Below, one piece after another: positions 32,518-40,818 of a DNA stretch of 64,000 nucleotides. The DNA is from Actinomycetospora lemnae. GTDB lineage: Bacteria > Actinomycetota > Actinomycetes > Mycobacteriales > Pseudonocardiaceae. Below the pieces are notes generated by a model. It searched no databases and was not told the DNA's origin. It saw only the letters and a list, made by a program, of their open reading frames with translations. Each line of letters opens with the position of its first letter. Position 1 is the stretch's first letter. The position numbers and the translations under genes are program-made. The stretch spans positions 1 through 64,000 of the forward strand of contig NZ_JAQZAO010000005.1 of NCBI RefSeq assembly GCF_028737315.1, read 5' to 3'.

Positions 32518-33080
32518 CGCCGCTTCAACCCGCGGCGGCCGAGACGCTCGCTCACCAGCTCCTCGCGGACGCGTTACCACGGCGGTGGTCCCACGTCGTC
32601 GCGGTCGCGGCGAAGGCTCGTCGCATCGCGAGCTCGCTCGAGCAGGACGGAGAGCTCCTCGAAACCACCGCGTGGGTCCACGACGTCGGGTACGCGCCGC
32701 CGGTCGCCACCACCGGCTTCCATCCGCTCGACGGGGCACGCTTCCTAGCTGCACAGGCCGCGCCAGCGCGCGTCGTCGACCTGGTTGCCTTCCACTCCTC
32801 GGCATGGGCCGAGGCTCGGGAGTTCGGCCTCGCCAAGGAGCTGGCGACGTTCGAGGACGAGCGGTCGCTGACCCGCGACCTGCTCTGGTATTGCGACATG
32901 ACCACCGGACCGGATGGCACCGACCTCGGGTTCGAGGACCGCATGGCTGAGGTTCGAGAGCGGTACGGCCCCGACCACTACGTCACGCGCGCGCTCGACG
33001 CGGGCATGGACGAGCGCCGAGCGGCGGTCCGCCGGTCCAGGGAGTGGCTGACGTCGGTCGGGCTCGCCGATCAGGTGTAG
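32499..33080 (+). CDS. HD domain phosphohydrolase
   Basis: 193 aa. The HD motif lies in AWVHDVGYAPP near residue 65, with an upstream metal-binding His in RRWSHVVAVAAKARRIA, and FHPLDGARFL and VAFHSS follow, a usual HD arrangement. HD enzymes hydrolyse nucleotides or other phosphoesters; the substrate is unknown. GTG 32499 or GTG 32514 are both possible starts. It is convergent with the Nudix gene, overlapping it by 10 bp. Confidence 0.82.
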   Translation: MLRHLVTPLQPAAAETLAHQLLADALPRRWSHVVAVAAKARRIASSLEQDGELLETTAWVHDVGYAPPVATTGFHPLDGARFLAAQAAPARVVDLVAFHSSAWAEAREFGLAKELATFEDERSLTRDLLWYCDMTTGPDGTDLGFEDRMAEVRERYGPDHYVTRALDAGMDERRAAVRRSREWLTSVGLADQV

Positions 33081-33541
33081 TACGGCGGCGCGTCTAGCCG
33101 GAAACCGTGCTCGATCCGCAGCCGGATCGACGGGTGGATGTCGATGCCGGCGATGTCTTCGCGGGGCACCCATACGACCTCGCTCGACTCGTCGCTCGTC
33201 CGCGGTGAGCCGGCGACCGGGCGCGCGCGGAAGCAGATCGAGAACTCCTGGCGAACCTCGCCGTCGTCGTAGGCCAAGACGTGGTCGGGGTTCGAGTAGA
33301 TGCCGACAAGGCTCGTCACCTCGACCGTGATCCCTGTTTCTTCCTCAGTTTCGCGGACAACAGTCTGAGTCATCGTCTCGCCGAGCTCGTGGCGACCACC
33401 TGGCAGGGCGTAGTAGCCGTTGTCAGTACGCCGGATCATCAGCAATTGCTCATCGTCATCGAGGACGAACGCACTGACCGCGATGACGATGCTGTTCGCC
33501 CGAGGCGCCTCTGGGTTCTCGAAGTAGTCGGTTCTGGCCAC
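33071..33541 (-). CDS. Nudix hydrolase, possible Pif-type immunity factor
   Basis: 156 aa from GTG 33541. The Nudix box GGRHELGETMTQTVVRETEEETG is complete, with the REUxEE catalytic core, and VWVPREDIAGIDIHPSIR follows near the C-terminus. Nudix enzymes hydrolyse nucleoside diphosphate derivatives. In the Streptomyces element pSAM2 the immunity factor Pif carries a Nudix motif and blocks redundant transfer, so a similar role is a reasonable hypothesis. It starts 4 bp after the stop of the HTH gene and is surely co-transcribed with it. Confidence 0.85.
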   Translation of the reverse strand: MARTDYFENPEAPRANSIVIAVSAFVLDDDEQLLMIRRTDNGYYALPGGRHELGETMTQTVVRETEEETGITVEVTSLVGIYSNPDHVLAYDDGEVRQEFSICFRARPVAGSPRTSDESSEVVWVPREDIAGIDIHPSIRLRIEHGFRLDAPPYYT

Positions 33542-33545
33542 GCCG

Positions 33546-34289
33546 CTACCACTCAGCCGGCTTCGACTGCTCCCACACGTCCAGGAAACTGCGCTCGTAG
33601 GTGTCGAAAACATCTCCCGCCGCGAGCTTCCGTAGGTGCATCGCTGGTGCATGCGGACCTGGAACTCCGAAGACGTGCATGTTGACGATCATCTCATCGT
33701 CGAACCGGAAGATCGAGTTGTAGAGCGTGGTCTCGTGAAAACGGAACTCGACGCCCTCCGTGTGCAGTAGGGGTCGATAGCTAGCGAGGCCGTACCGGAT
33801 GCGCGCCCCGAGCACTCCAGGGCCGAGCTTCTCCTCGGCACTCCGCCGCTCGGTGGCCTCGCTCTCAGGCTCCCCGAACGCGATCCGAACGTCGACGCCG
33901 GCCTCCGCCTTCGTCTTGACGGTGGCGATGAAGCCTGGCCGCTCGTGGAGGAACTGCCCCGCGTGCACCAGCACGTCGATGCGCTCCGTAGCGCCCTGGA
34001 GCAGGTCGTCCCACACCCGGGCGGGCACGTCACTGCGGTGCGGGAACGTCTCCACGATCTCCGAGGTCGCGGCCTTCCTCTGCCGCTGAGCAGGCACGGC
34101 CCCTGGCCACAGGTAGGACTCACTACGTCCGACGAGGGCCGCCAGGGCACCCCTGTGACGGGGGTATGGCACTCGATCTTGGGTGAGCCAACGCTCGACG
34201 GTCTTCGCGTCGACCCCGACCTGGTCGGCCGCTGTGGCTGTCGAGTGGCCGGCGTGCATCAGGGCATCACGGAGACGTTCGTTGGCCAT
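33546..34289 (-). CDS. XRE-like HTH regulator with C-terminal PLD-like domain
   Basis: 247 aa from ATG 34289 with a strong GGAGGTCC. The N-terminal HTH is LRDALMHAGHSTATAADQVGVDAKTVERWL. Residues ~95-245 (RIDVLVHAGQFLHERPGFI, GVDVRIAFGEPES, and FRFHETTLYNSIFRFDDEMIVNMHVFG) resemble the phospholipase-D-like sensor domain found on actinobacterial XRE regulators, without a full HKD motif. Such genes recur beside Nudix genes in actinomycete elements. It probably represses the divergent excisionase/transfer operon through the inverted repeat at 34,310. Confidence 0.78.
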   Translation of the reverse strand: MANERLRDALMHAGHSTATAADQVGVDAKTVERWLTQDRVPYPRHRGALAALVGRSESYLWPGAVPAQRQRKAATSEIVETFPHRSDVPARVWDDLLQGATERIDVLVHAGQFLHERPGFIATVKTKAEAGVDVRIAFGEPESEATERRSAEEKLGPGVLGARIRYGLASYRPLLHTEGVEFRFHETTLYNSIFRFDDEMIVNMHVFGVPGPHAPAMHLRKLAAGDVFDTYERSFLDVWEQSKPAEW

Positions 34290-34309
34290 CTCGGACCTCC
34301 AGGCCTTGC

Positions 34310-34345
34310 CTAGGGACGACTTTATTCTAGCGAAGACGTCCCTAG
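34310..34345. promoter_or_regulatory. Inverted-repeat operator in the divergent control region
   Basis: Perfect 9-bp arms CTAGGGACG (34310-34318) and CGTCCCTAG (34337-34345), spacing 18 bp. It lies between the HTH regulator and the excisionase-type gene, the expected position for a switch operator. Related half-sites (TTGTCCTG, GGCGTCCCC) follow to 34,375. The region is AT-richer than its surroundings. Confidence 0.7.
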
Positions 34346-34442
34346 TTGTCCTGCCTGATGGTGTAGGCGTCCCCTGCTTTTTTCGCACTCTTGCGTTGCC
34401 TCGCCGCCACTCGGTGAGCACGGAGGAGCTTCGGAGGACACA

Positions 34443-34691
34443 GTGACACTCAACGAAAGGACTGCGACAGCGCCGACGTTCTACGACGTGGCCGAGGTCG
34501 CCGCAATGTTCAAGATGTCGCGCATGACGGTCTACCGCGCCATCAATTCCGGCGAGCTGCGAGCAATCCGTATCCGCGGTCGGCTGCTGATTCCAGCCAC
34601 GGTGATCGATGGTCTCGTCGCCGAGGCGACGGCCGAGCGATCGGAAGCTGACGGACCTGCGTTCGACGTCTTCAAGGGGGGCCGGTCGTGA
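34443..34691 (+). CDS. Excisionase-type helix-turn-helix protein
   Basis: 82 aa, GTG start. The MerR-like excisionase-family winged helix is clear: FYDVAEVAAMFKMSRMTVYRAINSGELRAIRIRGRLLIPATVID. Proteins of this type act as recombination directionality factors or as small activators of the transfer operon. It is the first gene of the rightward transfer operon and divergent from the HTH-PLD regulator. Distance from int suggests regulation as the main role, though excision cannot be ruled out. Confidence 0.85.
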   Translation: MTLNERTATAPTFYDVAEVAAMFKMSRMTVYRAINSGELRAIRIRGRLLIPATVIDGLVAEATAERSEADGPAFDVFKGGRS

Positions 34692-34915
34692 GCGTCGGTC
34701 TCCTGATCCTCTTCGCGATCTTGGGCGCGTTCATCTGCGCCAAGACCCGTTCCGCCGCTGGCGCCGTGGTGTTCTCCCTCGTGGCGTTGGTGCTGTTCAT
34801 CGGCACGCCGGTCGGGCAGGGCCTGCCAGCCGCGATCACCGGGTTGATGTCAGCCGTGGACCAGGCCACGACGCCCGCTCTGTCCGGGGCTGCAGACGCA
34901 ACGGCGGACGGCTAG
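34688..34915 (+). CDS. Small two-helix membrane protein
   Basis: 75 aa. GTG overlaps the upstream stop (GTGA). Two hydrophobic segments: VGLLILFAILGAFICA and AGAVVFSLVALVLFIGTPV. No family recognised. Position in the operon resembles the small spread (Spd-type) proteins of actinomycete elements, an inference. Confidence 0.6.
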   Translation: MSVGLLILFAILGAFICAKTRSAAGAVVFSLVALVLFIGTPVGQGLPAAITGLMSAVDQATTPALSGAADATADG

Positions 34916-35217
34916 AGCCGGCGCCTCGCTGTGGACCTGCTCAAGGCCGCTTGGCCGAGCAACTTGGCGGAGCCGCTGCACGCGGCGCGGACCAGTGAGT
35001 CCCGCCGAGCGTGAGCGGGCCGTTCCTCCCGCCTCAAGGGCGCCTGCGGCGCCGCTGCGCGGCCGGACGCTGTCCGGCCCTTGACCCCGGAGACCTCGCC
35101 GACCCGCGGCGCCCGCACGCGGGGTGGAGGCAGCCAGGACGCCTCCACCCGCACCGAGCGGGACCCACTGACCCCATCTGCGACTGCCGCGGATGACCAG
35201 CTTCTGAGGAGATCGAT
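34916..35217. other. Intergenic region with two hairpins upstream of ssb
   Basis: 302 bp, no gene. Two strong inverted repeats: GGCCGGAC/GTCCGGCC with a 3-nt loop (35061-35079), and GGGTGGAGGC/GCCTCCACCC with a 9-nt loop (35122-35150). They may be a terminator plus regulatory structure, or a replication or single-strand origin. GAGGAG before the ssb GTG is clear. Confidence 0.6.
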
Positions 35218-35658
35218 GTGAACGAGACGACGTTGACCATCGTCGGGAATCTGACCGACGAGCCGGAGCTGCGCTACCTGCCCAGCGGCGCGGCGCGCGC
35301 GGGCTTCACGGTTGCTTCCACGCCGCGGCGGTTCGACCGCCAGCAGGGGGCGTGGATCGACGGGGATGCGCTGTTCCTGCGCTGCGTGGCATGGGGCCCA
35401 ACCGCGGAGCACGCCGCGGAGTCGCTGGACAAGGGCGACCGAGTGGTGGTGGCGGGTCGCCTGCGGCAGCGGTCCTTCGAGACCGCGGACGGCCAGCGCC
35501 GGCAGGTGATCGAGCTCGAGGTCGACGAGCTCGGGGTGTCTCTGCGATTCGCCACGGCCCGGTCTCATCGCACGGCGGTGACGCACGCCAACGGCACCGA
35601 TGAGGTGGAGCCGGCTGCCGCTGACTCGACGGAGGACCTGGTGGGCGGCCATGGCTGA
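35218..35658 (+). CDS. ssb: Single-stranded DNA-binding protein
   Basis: 146 aa, GTG start. OB-fold pattern: TTLTIVGNLTDEPELRYLPSG, FLRCVAWGPTAEHAAESLDKGDRVVVAGRLRQRSFE, then a C-terminal acidic region. The usual DDDIPF tip is absent, so contacts with host partners may differ. Element-borne SSBs protect transferred single strands, consistent with a MobF relaxase downstream. The end overlaps the WhiB gene by 8 bp. Confidence 0.93.
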   Translation: MNETTLTIVGNLTDEPELRYLPSGAARAGFTVASTPRRFDRQQGAWIDGDALFLRCVAWGPTAEHAAESLDKGDRVVVAGRLRQRSFETADGQRRQVIELEVDELGVSLRFATARSHRTAVTHANGTDEVEPAAADSTEDLVGGHG

Positions 35659-36061
35659 CAGGAACTGGCGAGTTCAGGCGGCCTGCCGCGGTGTGGACCC
35701 GGAGCTGTTCTTCCCGGAGTCGTCGGACGAGCCCCTCGTGCGCAAGCAGGTGGCCGCGGCCAAGGCGGTGTGCCGCACTTGTCCGGTGCGCGAGGAGTGC
35801 CTCGCCGAGGCGCTGGAGCGGCTCCCTCACGGAGTCGCCGGCGGGATGACCGAGCACGAGCGTCGGCGAGCTCGGACGCAGCGTGACCGCCCCGGGCCGC
35901 GGAAACCGCGGTGGCTAACGCTGCTCGAGGCCGGGTCGTCGCAGCCTGAGGTCGCCGCGGAGTACGGGGTGAGTGCCCGCACCATCGCCCGCTGGGCCGC
36001 CCGCCTTCCCTCCGAGCTCGCCGCGCAGTCGACCACGGCTCAAGGGGGTGACCCCCGGTGA
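35651..36061 (+). CDS. WhiB-family iron-sulfur regulator with extra C-terminal HTH
   Basis: 136 aa. Four [4Fe-4S] cysteines are present: Cys12 in AACRGVDPELFFP, and C41, C44, C50 in CRTCPVREEC, then GVAGGMTEHERR. The C-terminal ~45 residues form a helix-turn-helix (SSQPEVAAEYGVSARTIARWAARL), not part of classical WhiB proteins. It may be the redox- or host-sensing regulator of the transfer operon. The start overlaps ssb. Confidence 0.92.
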   Translation: MADRNWRVQAACRGVDPELFFPESSDEPLVRKQVAAAKAVCRTCPVREECLAEALERLPHGVAGGMTEHERRRARTQRDRPGPRKPRWLTLLEAGSSQPEVAAEYGVSARTIARWAARLPSELAAQSTTAQGGDPR

Positions 36062-36594
36062 GCGCGCTTCACGTGAGCCGGCGCGAGCAGGCGGCGTGGT
36101 CGACGCGCGAGCACGTCCGTCGGGTCGCGGTCATCGCCTTCGACACGACCGAGCAGCAGGAGCCGATCGAGGGCTTCCACGGGGTGTCCCGCCCTGTGCT
36201 CTCCGACCCCCTCGCCGGCGTGCGGGCCGGACGACTCGTCGCCGACGTCGCGGCGGGTGCGCTCCGAGACTGGGCGCTGCGGGCCCGCGGCGCTGGACAC
36301 AGCTGGGACGCGGTCGGCCGGGCACTGGAGCTTCCCCAGGAGTCGCTCGGCAGCACCCGGGCGGAGGCGGCGTGGGAGTGGCTCATCGAGCACAGGCCTC
36401 CACCTCCCACGGCGAGCACCGCGCCGGACTCAGCGGTGTGGACCTGCACCACCTGCCGCGCCCGAGTGCGCGACAGCGGCCCGTTCGCCTCCCACCCCGA
36501 TGACCGGGAGTCAGGCCACTTCGCCGACTGCGCCCGCCGCGTGGCGGCACTTAAGGCCTGGCGGAACGACGAGGAGGGAGAGGGCGATGGCTAG
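36058..36594 (+). CDS. Hypothetical protein with C-terminal zinc ribbon
   Basis: 178 aa, GTG overlapping the WhiB stop. A helical region with LRARGAGHSWDAVGRALELPQESLGSTRAEAAWEWL (HTH-like, about 65-110) precedes a ribbon with CTTC, His and Cys in TCTTCRARVRDSG and GHFADCARR. No named family. Probably a DNA-binding accessory of transfer or replication; function unknown. Confidence 0.65.
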   Translation: MSALHVSRREQAAWSTREHVRRVAVIAFDTTEQQEPIEGFHGVSRPVLSDPLAGVRAGRLVADVAAGALRDWALRARGAGHSWDAVGRALELPQESLGSTRAEAAWEWLIEHRPPPPTASTAPDSAVWTCTTCRARVRDSGPFASHPDDRESGHFADCARRVAALKAWRNDEEGEGDG

Positions 36595-36931
36595 CCTCCG
36601 AACCTCGAGCGGGACACCGCGTCGCGCCGCAGGATCGACGATGCCGCTGCTGCTGGGCGTCGAGCTGGTCCGTGCTGACGTCGCGAACGACGTGCTCGGG
36701 CTCGAGCTCGGGGAGGCGCCGTGCGGCGGCCCGATCACCTGGGTCCTGATCATCGACGGCGTCGTGGCCGGGCGTACCGACGAGCCGATGACCGACGACG
36801 CCGCGCAGGGCTGGGCGCGCCGGATCACCGGGGAGGGCGTGCATTTCCAGCTCGCCCGCACCACCACCGGCGGCTACTGGCTCGCCGACACCGATCACGG
36901 CTCGCAGACCCAGAGCGGGTGGTCCGGGTGA
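36587..36931 (+). CDS. Hypothetical protein
   Basis: 114 aa. ATG with GGAGGGAG upstream, overlapping the previous gene by 8 bp. A compact alpha-beta sequence (PCGGPITWVLIIDGVVAGRTDEP, HFQLARTTTGGYWLADTD). Not recognised. It is coupled to the coupling-protein gene by a 4-bp overlap. Confidence 0.6.
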   Translation: MASLRTSSGTPRRAAGSTMPLLLGVELVRADVANDVLGLELGEAPCGGPITWVLIIDGVVAGRTDEPMTDDAAQGWARRITGEGVHFQLARTTTGGYWLADTDHGSQTQSGWSG

Positions 36932-38841
36932 CCGCGAGTCTGCTGATCCTGGCGCTGCTGGCCGGTGCAGTCGTGGTGTCGATGATGCGCGGCGCGGTCC
37001 GACAGGCACTGCTGTTCGGGGCCCTGGCGTGCCTGCCGGCGACCACCCTGATCCAGGCGCTGTCATGGCCGGCTCTCCTCGTTGCCAGCGCGGTGCTCGC
37101 GCTGGTTGCCTGGCACCGCTGGTCGCGCAGCCGCTCGATCGTGTCTCGGTGGTCTGCGCGGTCGCGCCGCCGCGCGGGCGTCGCCTCCAGCCTGGACGTG
37201 GCCCGCCACGCCGGGACGGTGGCGACCCGCCGGCGTGCGGGAACCGTCCGGCCGTCGCTGGGCTCGCTGACCCGCCGCGAGGGGTGGGCGACGCCGACCT
37301 CGGCGGTCGGGGTGGAGCTGTGCCGGGTCGGGCTGCAGCGGGTGTGGTCCTCGGTCGAGGACGTGACCCTGGTGTTCGGGGGCCCGAGGACCGGCAAGAC
37401 CGGCTGGCTGGCCGGCCGGGTCCTCGACGCCCCCGGCGCCGCGGTGGTGACCTCGACCCGCACCGACCTGCTTGAACTCTGCGCCCCGATCCGGCAACGG
37501 AACCGGGGGCCGGTGTTCGTGTTCAACCCGGTCGGGCTGGGCGGGCTGCGCTCGACGATCAGCTTCGACCCGCTGACCGGCTGCACCGACCCGGTGACCG
37601 CGATGGAACGCGCGACCGACATGGTCGCCGCCACCTCCCGCGCCTCGCATGGGGACGCGGAGCGATGGGACGCCCAGGCACGCCGGGTACTGGCCGCGCT
37701 GCTGCACGCCGCCGCACTCGGCCGCGGCTCGATGCGCGACGTACTCGGGTGGGTCGCCGACAACGACCGCGCCGCCCGCGAGGTCCCGGCGCTGCTGCGC
37801 CGCAGTCAGGTCGAGACCTTCGATAAGGCGGCCGAGCAGTTCGTCACCACCAACGACCGCACCCGCACCAGCATCACCAACTCGATCATGCCGGCGCTCG
37901 GTTGGCTCAACCATCCCGACGCCGCCGCGGCGGCCGCACCCACCGATCAGCCCTTCGACGTCGAAGCCTTGCTCGCGTCGCGGGCAACGGTGTTCCTGCT
38001 CGGTGCGGAGGAAGCCGACACCGGCCCCCTGGTCTGCGCACTGACCGGGCACATCGCCCGGGAAGCCCGCCGCCTCGCAACCGCGAAGCCGTCGGGCCGA
38101 CTCGATCCGCCGCTGCTGCTGGCGCTGGACGAGGCGGCGCTGATCAGCCCGGTGCCGCTGGAGAACTGGACCGCGGACATGGGCGGGCGCGGGGTCACGA
38201 TCATCGCCCCGTTCCAGTCGCGGGCCCAGCTGCTGGCCCGGTACGGGGAGCACAAGACCGCCACGATCTTGAACAACACCGGCTCGGTGATGTTGTTCGG
38301 CGGCACTCGGGACCAGGCCGATCTTCAGTTCTGGGCGACCCTGGCCGGGGAGCGCGACGAGCGGATCACCACCACCGACCTCCACGGTCGCGTCGCCAGC
38401 CGGACGGTGCGCAAGGTGCCGGTGCTCGCGCCGGCGCAGATCGCGAACCTCCCAGCCGGGAAGGTCGTGGTCTATCGCCGGGGGATCGCCCCGGTAATCG
38501 GGCGGGCCCGGATGGCGTGGACCCGCAGCGACGTCCGCGCCCTGCGCGCCAAGCCCGCGGTCGGCTGGCGGGGCCGGCAGCAGCGGGCCCGCGCGTGGGC
38601 GGAGGTCGGCCTGACCGCGGTGCTGCGACGGCTCGCCAGCCCACGACGAACCACGTGGCGCGCTCGCGCCGCGGGCCTCTGGCGGCGGATGACCACTCGG
38701 CCCGTGAGTACGAGCGTGCCGGCGCCGCGCCCTCCCTCGGACGCTCGCCCGCCGCTGGTCATCGATGTCGACCCGGTCGCCCCGCCCGTCCTCGGCGAGC
38801 ACGACTACCCGCGCAGCAGTGACGAGAGGTGGTTGCGATGA
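36928..38841 (+). CDS. VirD4/TraG-like type IV coupling ATPase
   Basis: 637 aa. Two N-terminal membrane segments (about 2-55), then a RecA-like ATPase with Walker A FGGPRTGKTGWL near residue 155, PVFVFNPVGLGG, and a TraG/TraD C-terminal module LLALDEAALISP with GRGVTIIAPFQSRAQLLARYG and GSVMLFGGT. Coupling proteins carry the relaxase-DNA complex to the secretion channel. The C-terminal 80 residues are basic and disordered. GTG start overlaps the upstream stop. No VirB4 or VirB6-type genes are visible within the element. Confidence 0.88.
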   Translation: MTASLLILALLAGAVVVSMMRGAVRQALLFGALACLPATTLIQALSWPALLVASAVLALVAWHRWSRSRSIVSRWSARSRRRAGVASSLDVARHAGTVATRRRAGTVRPSLGSLTRREGWATPTSAVGVELCRVGLQRVWSSVEDVTLVFGGPRTGKTGWLAGRVLDAPGAAVVTSTRTDLLELCAPIRQRNRGPVFVFNPVGLGGLRSTISFDPLTGCTDPVTAMERATDMVAATSRASHGDAERWDAQARRVLAALLHAAALGRGSMRDVLGWVADNDRAAREVPALLRRSQVETFDKAAEQFVTTNDRTRTSITNSIMPALGWLNHPDAAAAAAPTDQPFDVEALLASRATVFLLGAEEADTGPLVCALTGHIAREARRLATAKPSGRLDPPLLLALDEAALISPVPLENWTADMGGRGVTIIAPFQSRAQLLARYGEHKTATILNNTGSVMLFGGTRDQADLQFWATLAGERDERITTTDLHGRVASRTVRKVPVLAPAQIANLPAGKVVVYRRGIAPVIGRARMAWTRSDVRALRAKPAVGWRGRQQRARAWAEVGLTAVLRRLASPRRTTWRARAAGLWRRMTTRPVSTSVPAPRPPSDARPPLVIDVDPVAPPVLGEHDYPRSSDERWLR

Positions 38842-39704
38842 GCCAGCCCGAGCAGGGACGCGACTTCCCGCAGGTGGCCTTGCGATGGCCTGGCAAGCGG
38901 CACGAGGCCTACCTCGACACCCGCCCGGACGAGACCTCGCGCTACAACCCGGCCGCGGAGTACGGCGACGTCGACTGGCGCGAGCCGGCCTCCGACGCCG
39001 AAGCCGCCGCCCGCACCGCCTACCTACACGATCACTTCCCGCCGGCGCCGGGGTGGCCGACTCGTCGACTGACCGAGGTTGAGGACGCGCTCGGGGACGC
39101 CCAGGAGCGCGCGGTGCTCTCCGACCGCGCGCGCGATCCCGACCCCTACGCGTGGGCGCAGTACGAGCGGCTCCAGGCCTTGGAGGGGCACGCGCCGCTA
39201 CCGGCCCACGGCGCGCTCGACGACCTCCCCCTTGACGAGCACGCCTGGCCGGACACCCTCGCCGCCCCGGAGCGGCAGGACACGGGCTGGCGTGATGAGG
39301 ACCAGGTCGTCCGCGATCACTTGGCCGACGAGGCCGCGTTCGACGGCCGAGACGCCAGCAGCGACACCGCTGACGCCATTGCCGTGGGTCGCGATGGTCC
39401 GTTCTTCGACACCCAGGGACGGTGGTGGCCGTCGACCGGTGCGTGGGCTGCCGGCACCTGCGACCCGAGCCGACGGAACGACCCCGGGTACCTCGAGGCC
39501 CCCGACGACCCCGAGCGGCTGCGCCAGCGCGTCGAGGACCTGCGCGCCTCACTCGCCGCGAGAGCCCAGGAGGGCCTTCTCGACGACGAGCAGCGGCGCG
39601 AGCAGCTGACCCGCTGGTACGACGACGACCACGCCGCCACACGTGACGCCGACTCCAGGGACAGCGGCGAGGACGGCGTCGGCGGGTCGGGGTGGGCTCG
39701 GTGA
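38838..39704 (+). CDS. Hypothetical acidic protein of the transfer operon
   Basis: 288 aa, ATG overlapping the coupling-protein stop (ATGA). Rich in Asp, Arg, Ala and Pro, mostly helical and disordered; no membrane segment. The C-terminal region LRQRVEDLRASLAARAQEGLLDDEQRREQLTRWYDDDHA recurs in part in the 40,423 gene (QQRREQLTQWHN) and the relaxase end (AQQLAAWHEED). A shared interaction motif among transfer proteins is possible. Function unknown. Confidence 0.65.
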   Translation: MSQPEQGRDFPQVALRWPGKRHEAYLDTRPDETSRYNPAAEYGDVDWREPASDAEAAARTAYLHDHFPPAPGWPTRRLTEVEDALGDAQERAVLSDRARDPDPYAWAQYERLQALEGHAPLPAHGALDDLPLDEHAWPDTLAAPERQDTGWRDEDQVVRDHLADEAAFDGRDASSDTADAIAVGRDGPFFDTQGRWWPSTGAWAAGTCDPSRRNDPGYLEAPDDPERLRQRVEDLRASLAARAQEGLLDDEQRREQLTRWYDDDHAATRDADSRDSGEDGVGGSGWAR

Positions 39705-40426
39705 CCCGCCGCCCGCCCGGCCAGGCCGGGTCCGGTGAGGGCGAGGGGGAGTTCGCGCGAGTGGAGGCCCTGGCCGGGTTGGCGCGTGAGGTCGACGGAC
39801 TGCGCCGCGGCCTCGACGCCCTGCTCGGCACGCCGACGCGGGTGGACGACCTGGCCCGGACCGTCGCCCAGCTCGCCGACGCCGTCGCCGCGACACCGGC
39901 GCGGCCGGGCCCGACTGTCGCGCTCTCCTGGCTGACCGCACCCACCGACAGCGAGACGCTCGAGGGTCTGCTCGAGGAGCTGTGCCGGTGGCTGCACGCG
40001 GTGTTCCTGCGCTACCCCGACGGGGTCGCGGTGCTGCCCGAGTGCTGGCTCTGGCACCCCGACGTCGTCGAGGAACTGGTCTGGCTGATGTCTGCCTGGC
40101 GCGGCGCCTACGAAGGCCGCGGCGCCTCGGTGCAGCTCGCAGGCGATTGGCACGACCGGCAACGCCCTGGCGTGGTGCGCCGCCTCAAGACCGCCGTGGG
40201 GTCCTGTTCCCGGGAGCGCCACCAGACCCGACCCGGCTGGGCGACCGCTCCTCTCGGAGCTAAGCCGGTGCCCGGGGTCGAGGCCACCACGTCGATCGCC
40301 TGGTGGTGGGCCGGCGCCCGCGACGACGCACCTCCTGAGCCGGCCCCCGACGGCACGACGGCGGAGGACGGTTCCGGGATCGGTGCCGCGGTGAACGGGG
40401 CCGAGCGCGGGCGGTGGTCGCGGTGA
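39701..40426 (+). CDS. DUF4913 domain protein
   Basis: 241 aa from GTG 39701 (overlap GTGA). The core LCRWLHAVFLRYPDGVAVLPECWLWHPDVVEELVWLMSAWRGAYEG matches DUF4913 as I know it; the rest is low-complexity. DUF4913 genes are common in actinobacterial conjugative elements and have no assigned function. Confidence 0.72.
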   Translation: MTRRPPGQAGSGEGEGEFARVEALAGLAREVDGLRRGLDALLGTPTRVDDLARTVAQLADAVAATPARPGPTVALSWLTAPTDSETLEGLLEELCRWLHAVFLRYPDGVAVLPECWLWHPDVVEELVWLMSAWRGAYEGRGASVQLAGDWHDRQRPGVVRRLKTAVGSCSRERHQTRPGWATAPLGAKPVPGVEATTSIAWWWAGARDDAPPEPAPDGTTAEDGSGIGAAVNGAERGRWSR

Positions 40427-40812
40427 CCGCCGCCGAGCAGGCCGAGACCCGCGTTCAGCAGCGCGCCCGCGAAGCCGCCGAGCGGGCCGAGTGGGACCGG
40501 CTAACGAAGATCTACTTCGCGCACATGAACGCGGTCGCGCCCGACCAGTTCCACTGCTTCTGCGGCAGCCTCGACGACCTCCGCCACGCCGTCGCCCGCC
40601 TCGACCGCGAAGCCCTCCGTCACACCGGCCGCAATCCCGGTTCGTCGTCGTCTGGCGGAGCCCCTGCAGGTAGGGCAGCCCGCGGCGCTGCCAGCACGGT
40701 CGGGGCCGTCGAGCAGGGCGATCAGGACCAGCAGCGTCGCGAGCAGCTCACCCAGTGGCACAACGCTGACCGGAGCGTCGAGCGCAGCAGCGGCGACGCC
40801 GACACGGACTGA
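40423..40812 (+). CDS. Hypothetical small protein
   Basis: 129 aa, GTG overlapping the previous stop. N-terminal coiled-coil (AEQAETRVQQRAREAAERAEW), then a Cys pair in FHCFCGS and a C-terminal QQRREQLTQWHNADRS resembling motifs in its neighbours. Not recognised. Operonic position is the main support. Confidence 0.55.
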   Translation: MTAAEQAETRVQQRAREAAERAEWDRLTKIYFAHMNAVAPDQFHCFCGSLDDLRHAVARLDREALRHTGRNPGSSSSGGAPAGRAARGAASTVGAVEQGDQDQQRREQLTQWHNADRSVERSSGDADTD

Positions 40813-40818
40813 TCGCTC

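Noticed and set aside
36064-36077. GCTTCACGTGAGCC as a parS site
   Set aside because: Three mismatches from parS, inside a mobile-element gene.
37063-39945. 960-codon frame antisense to the coupling ATPase
   Set aside because: No family similarity, Arg/Pro-rich shadow of well-supported genes.
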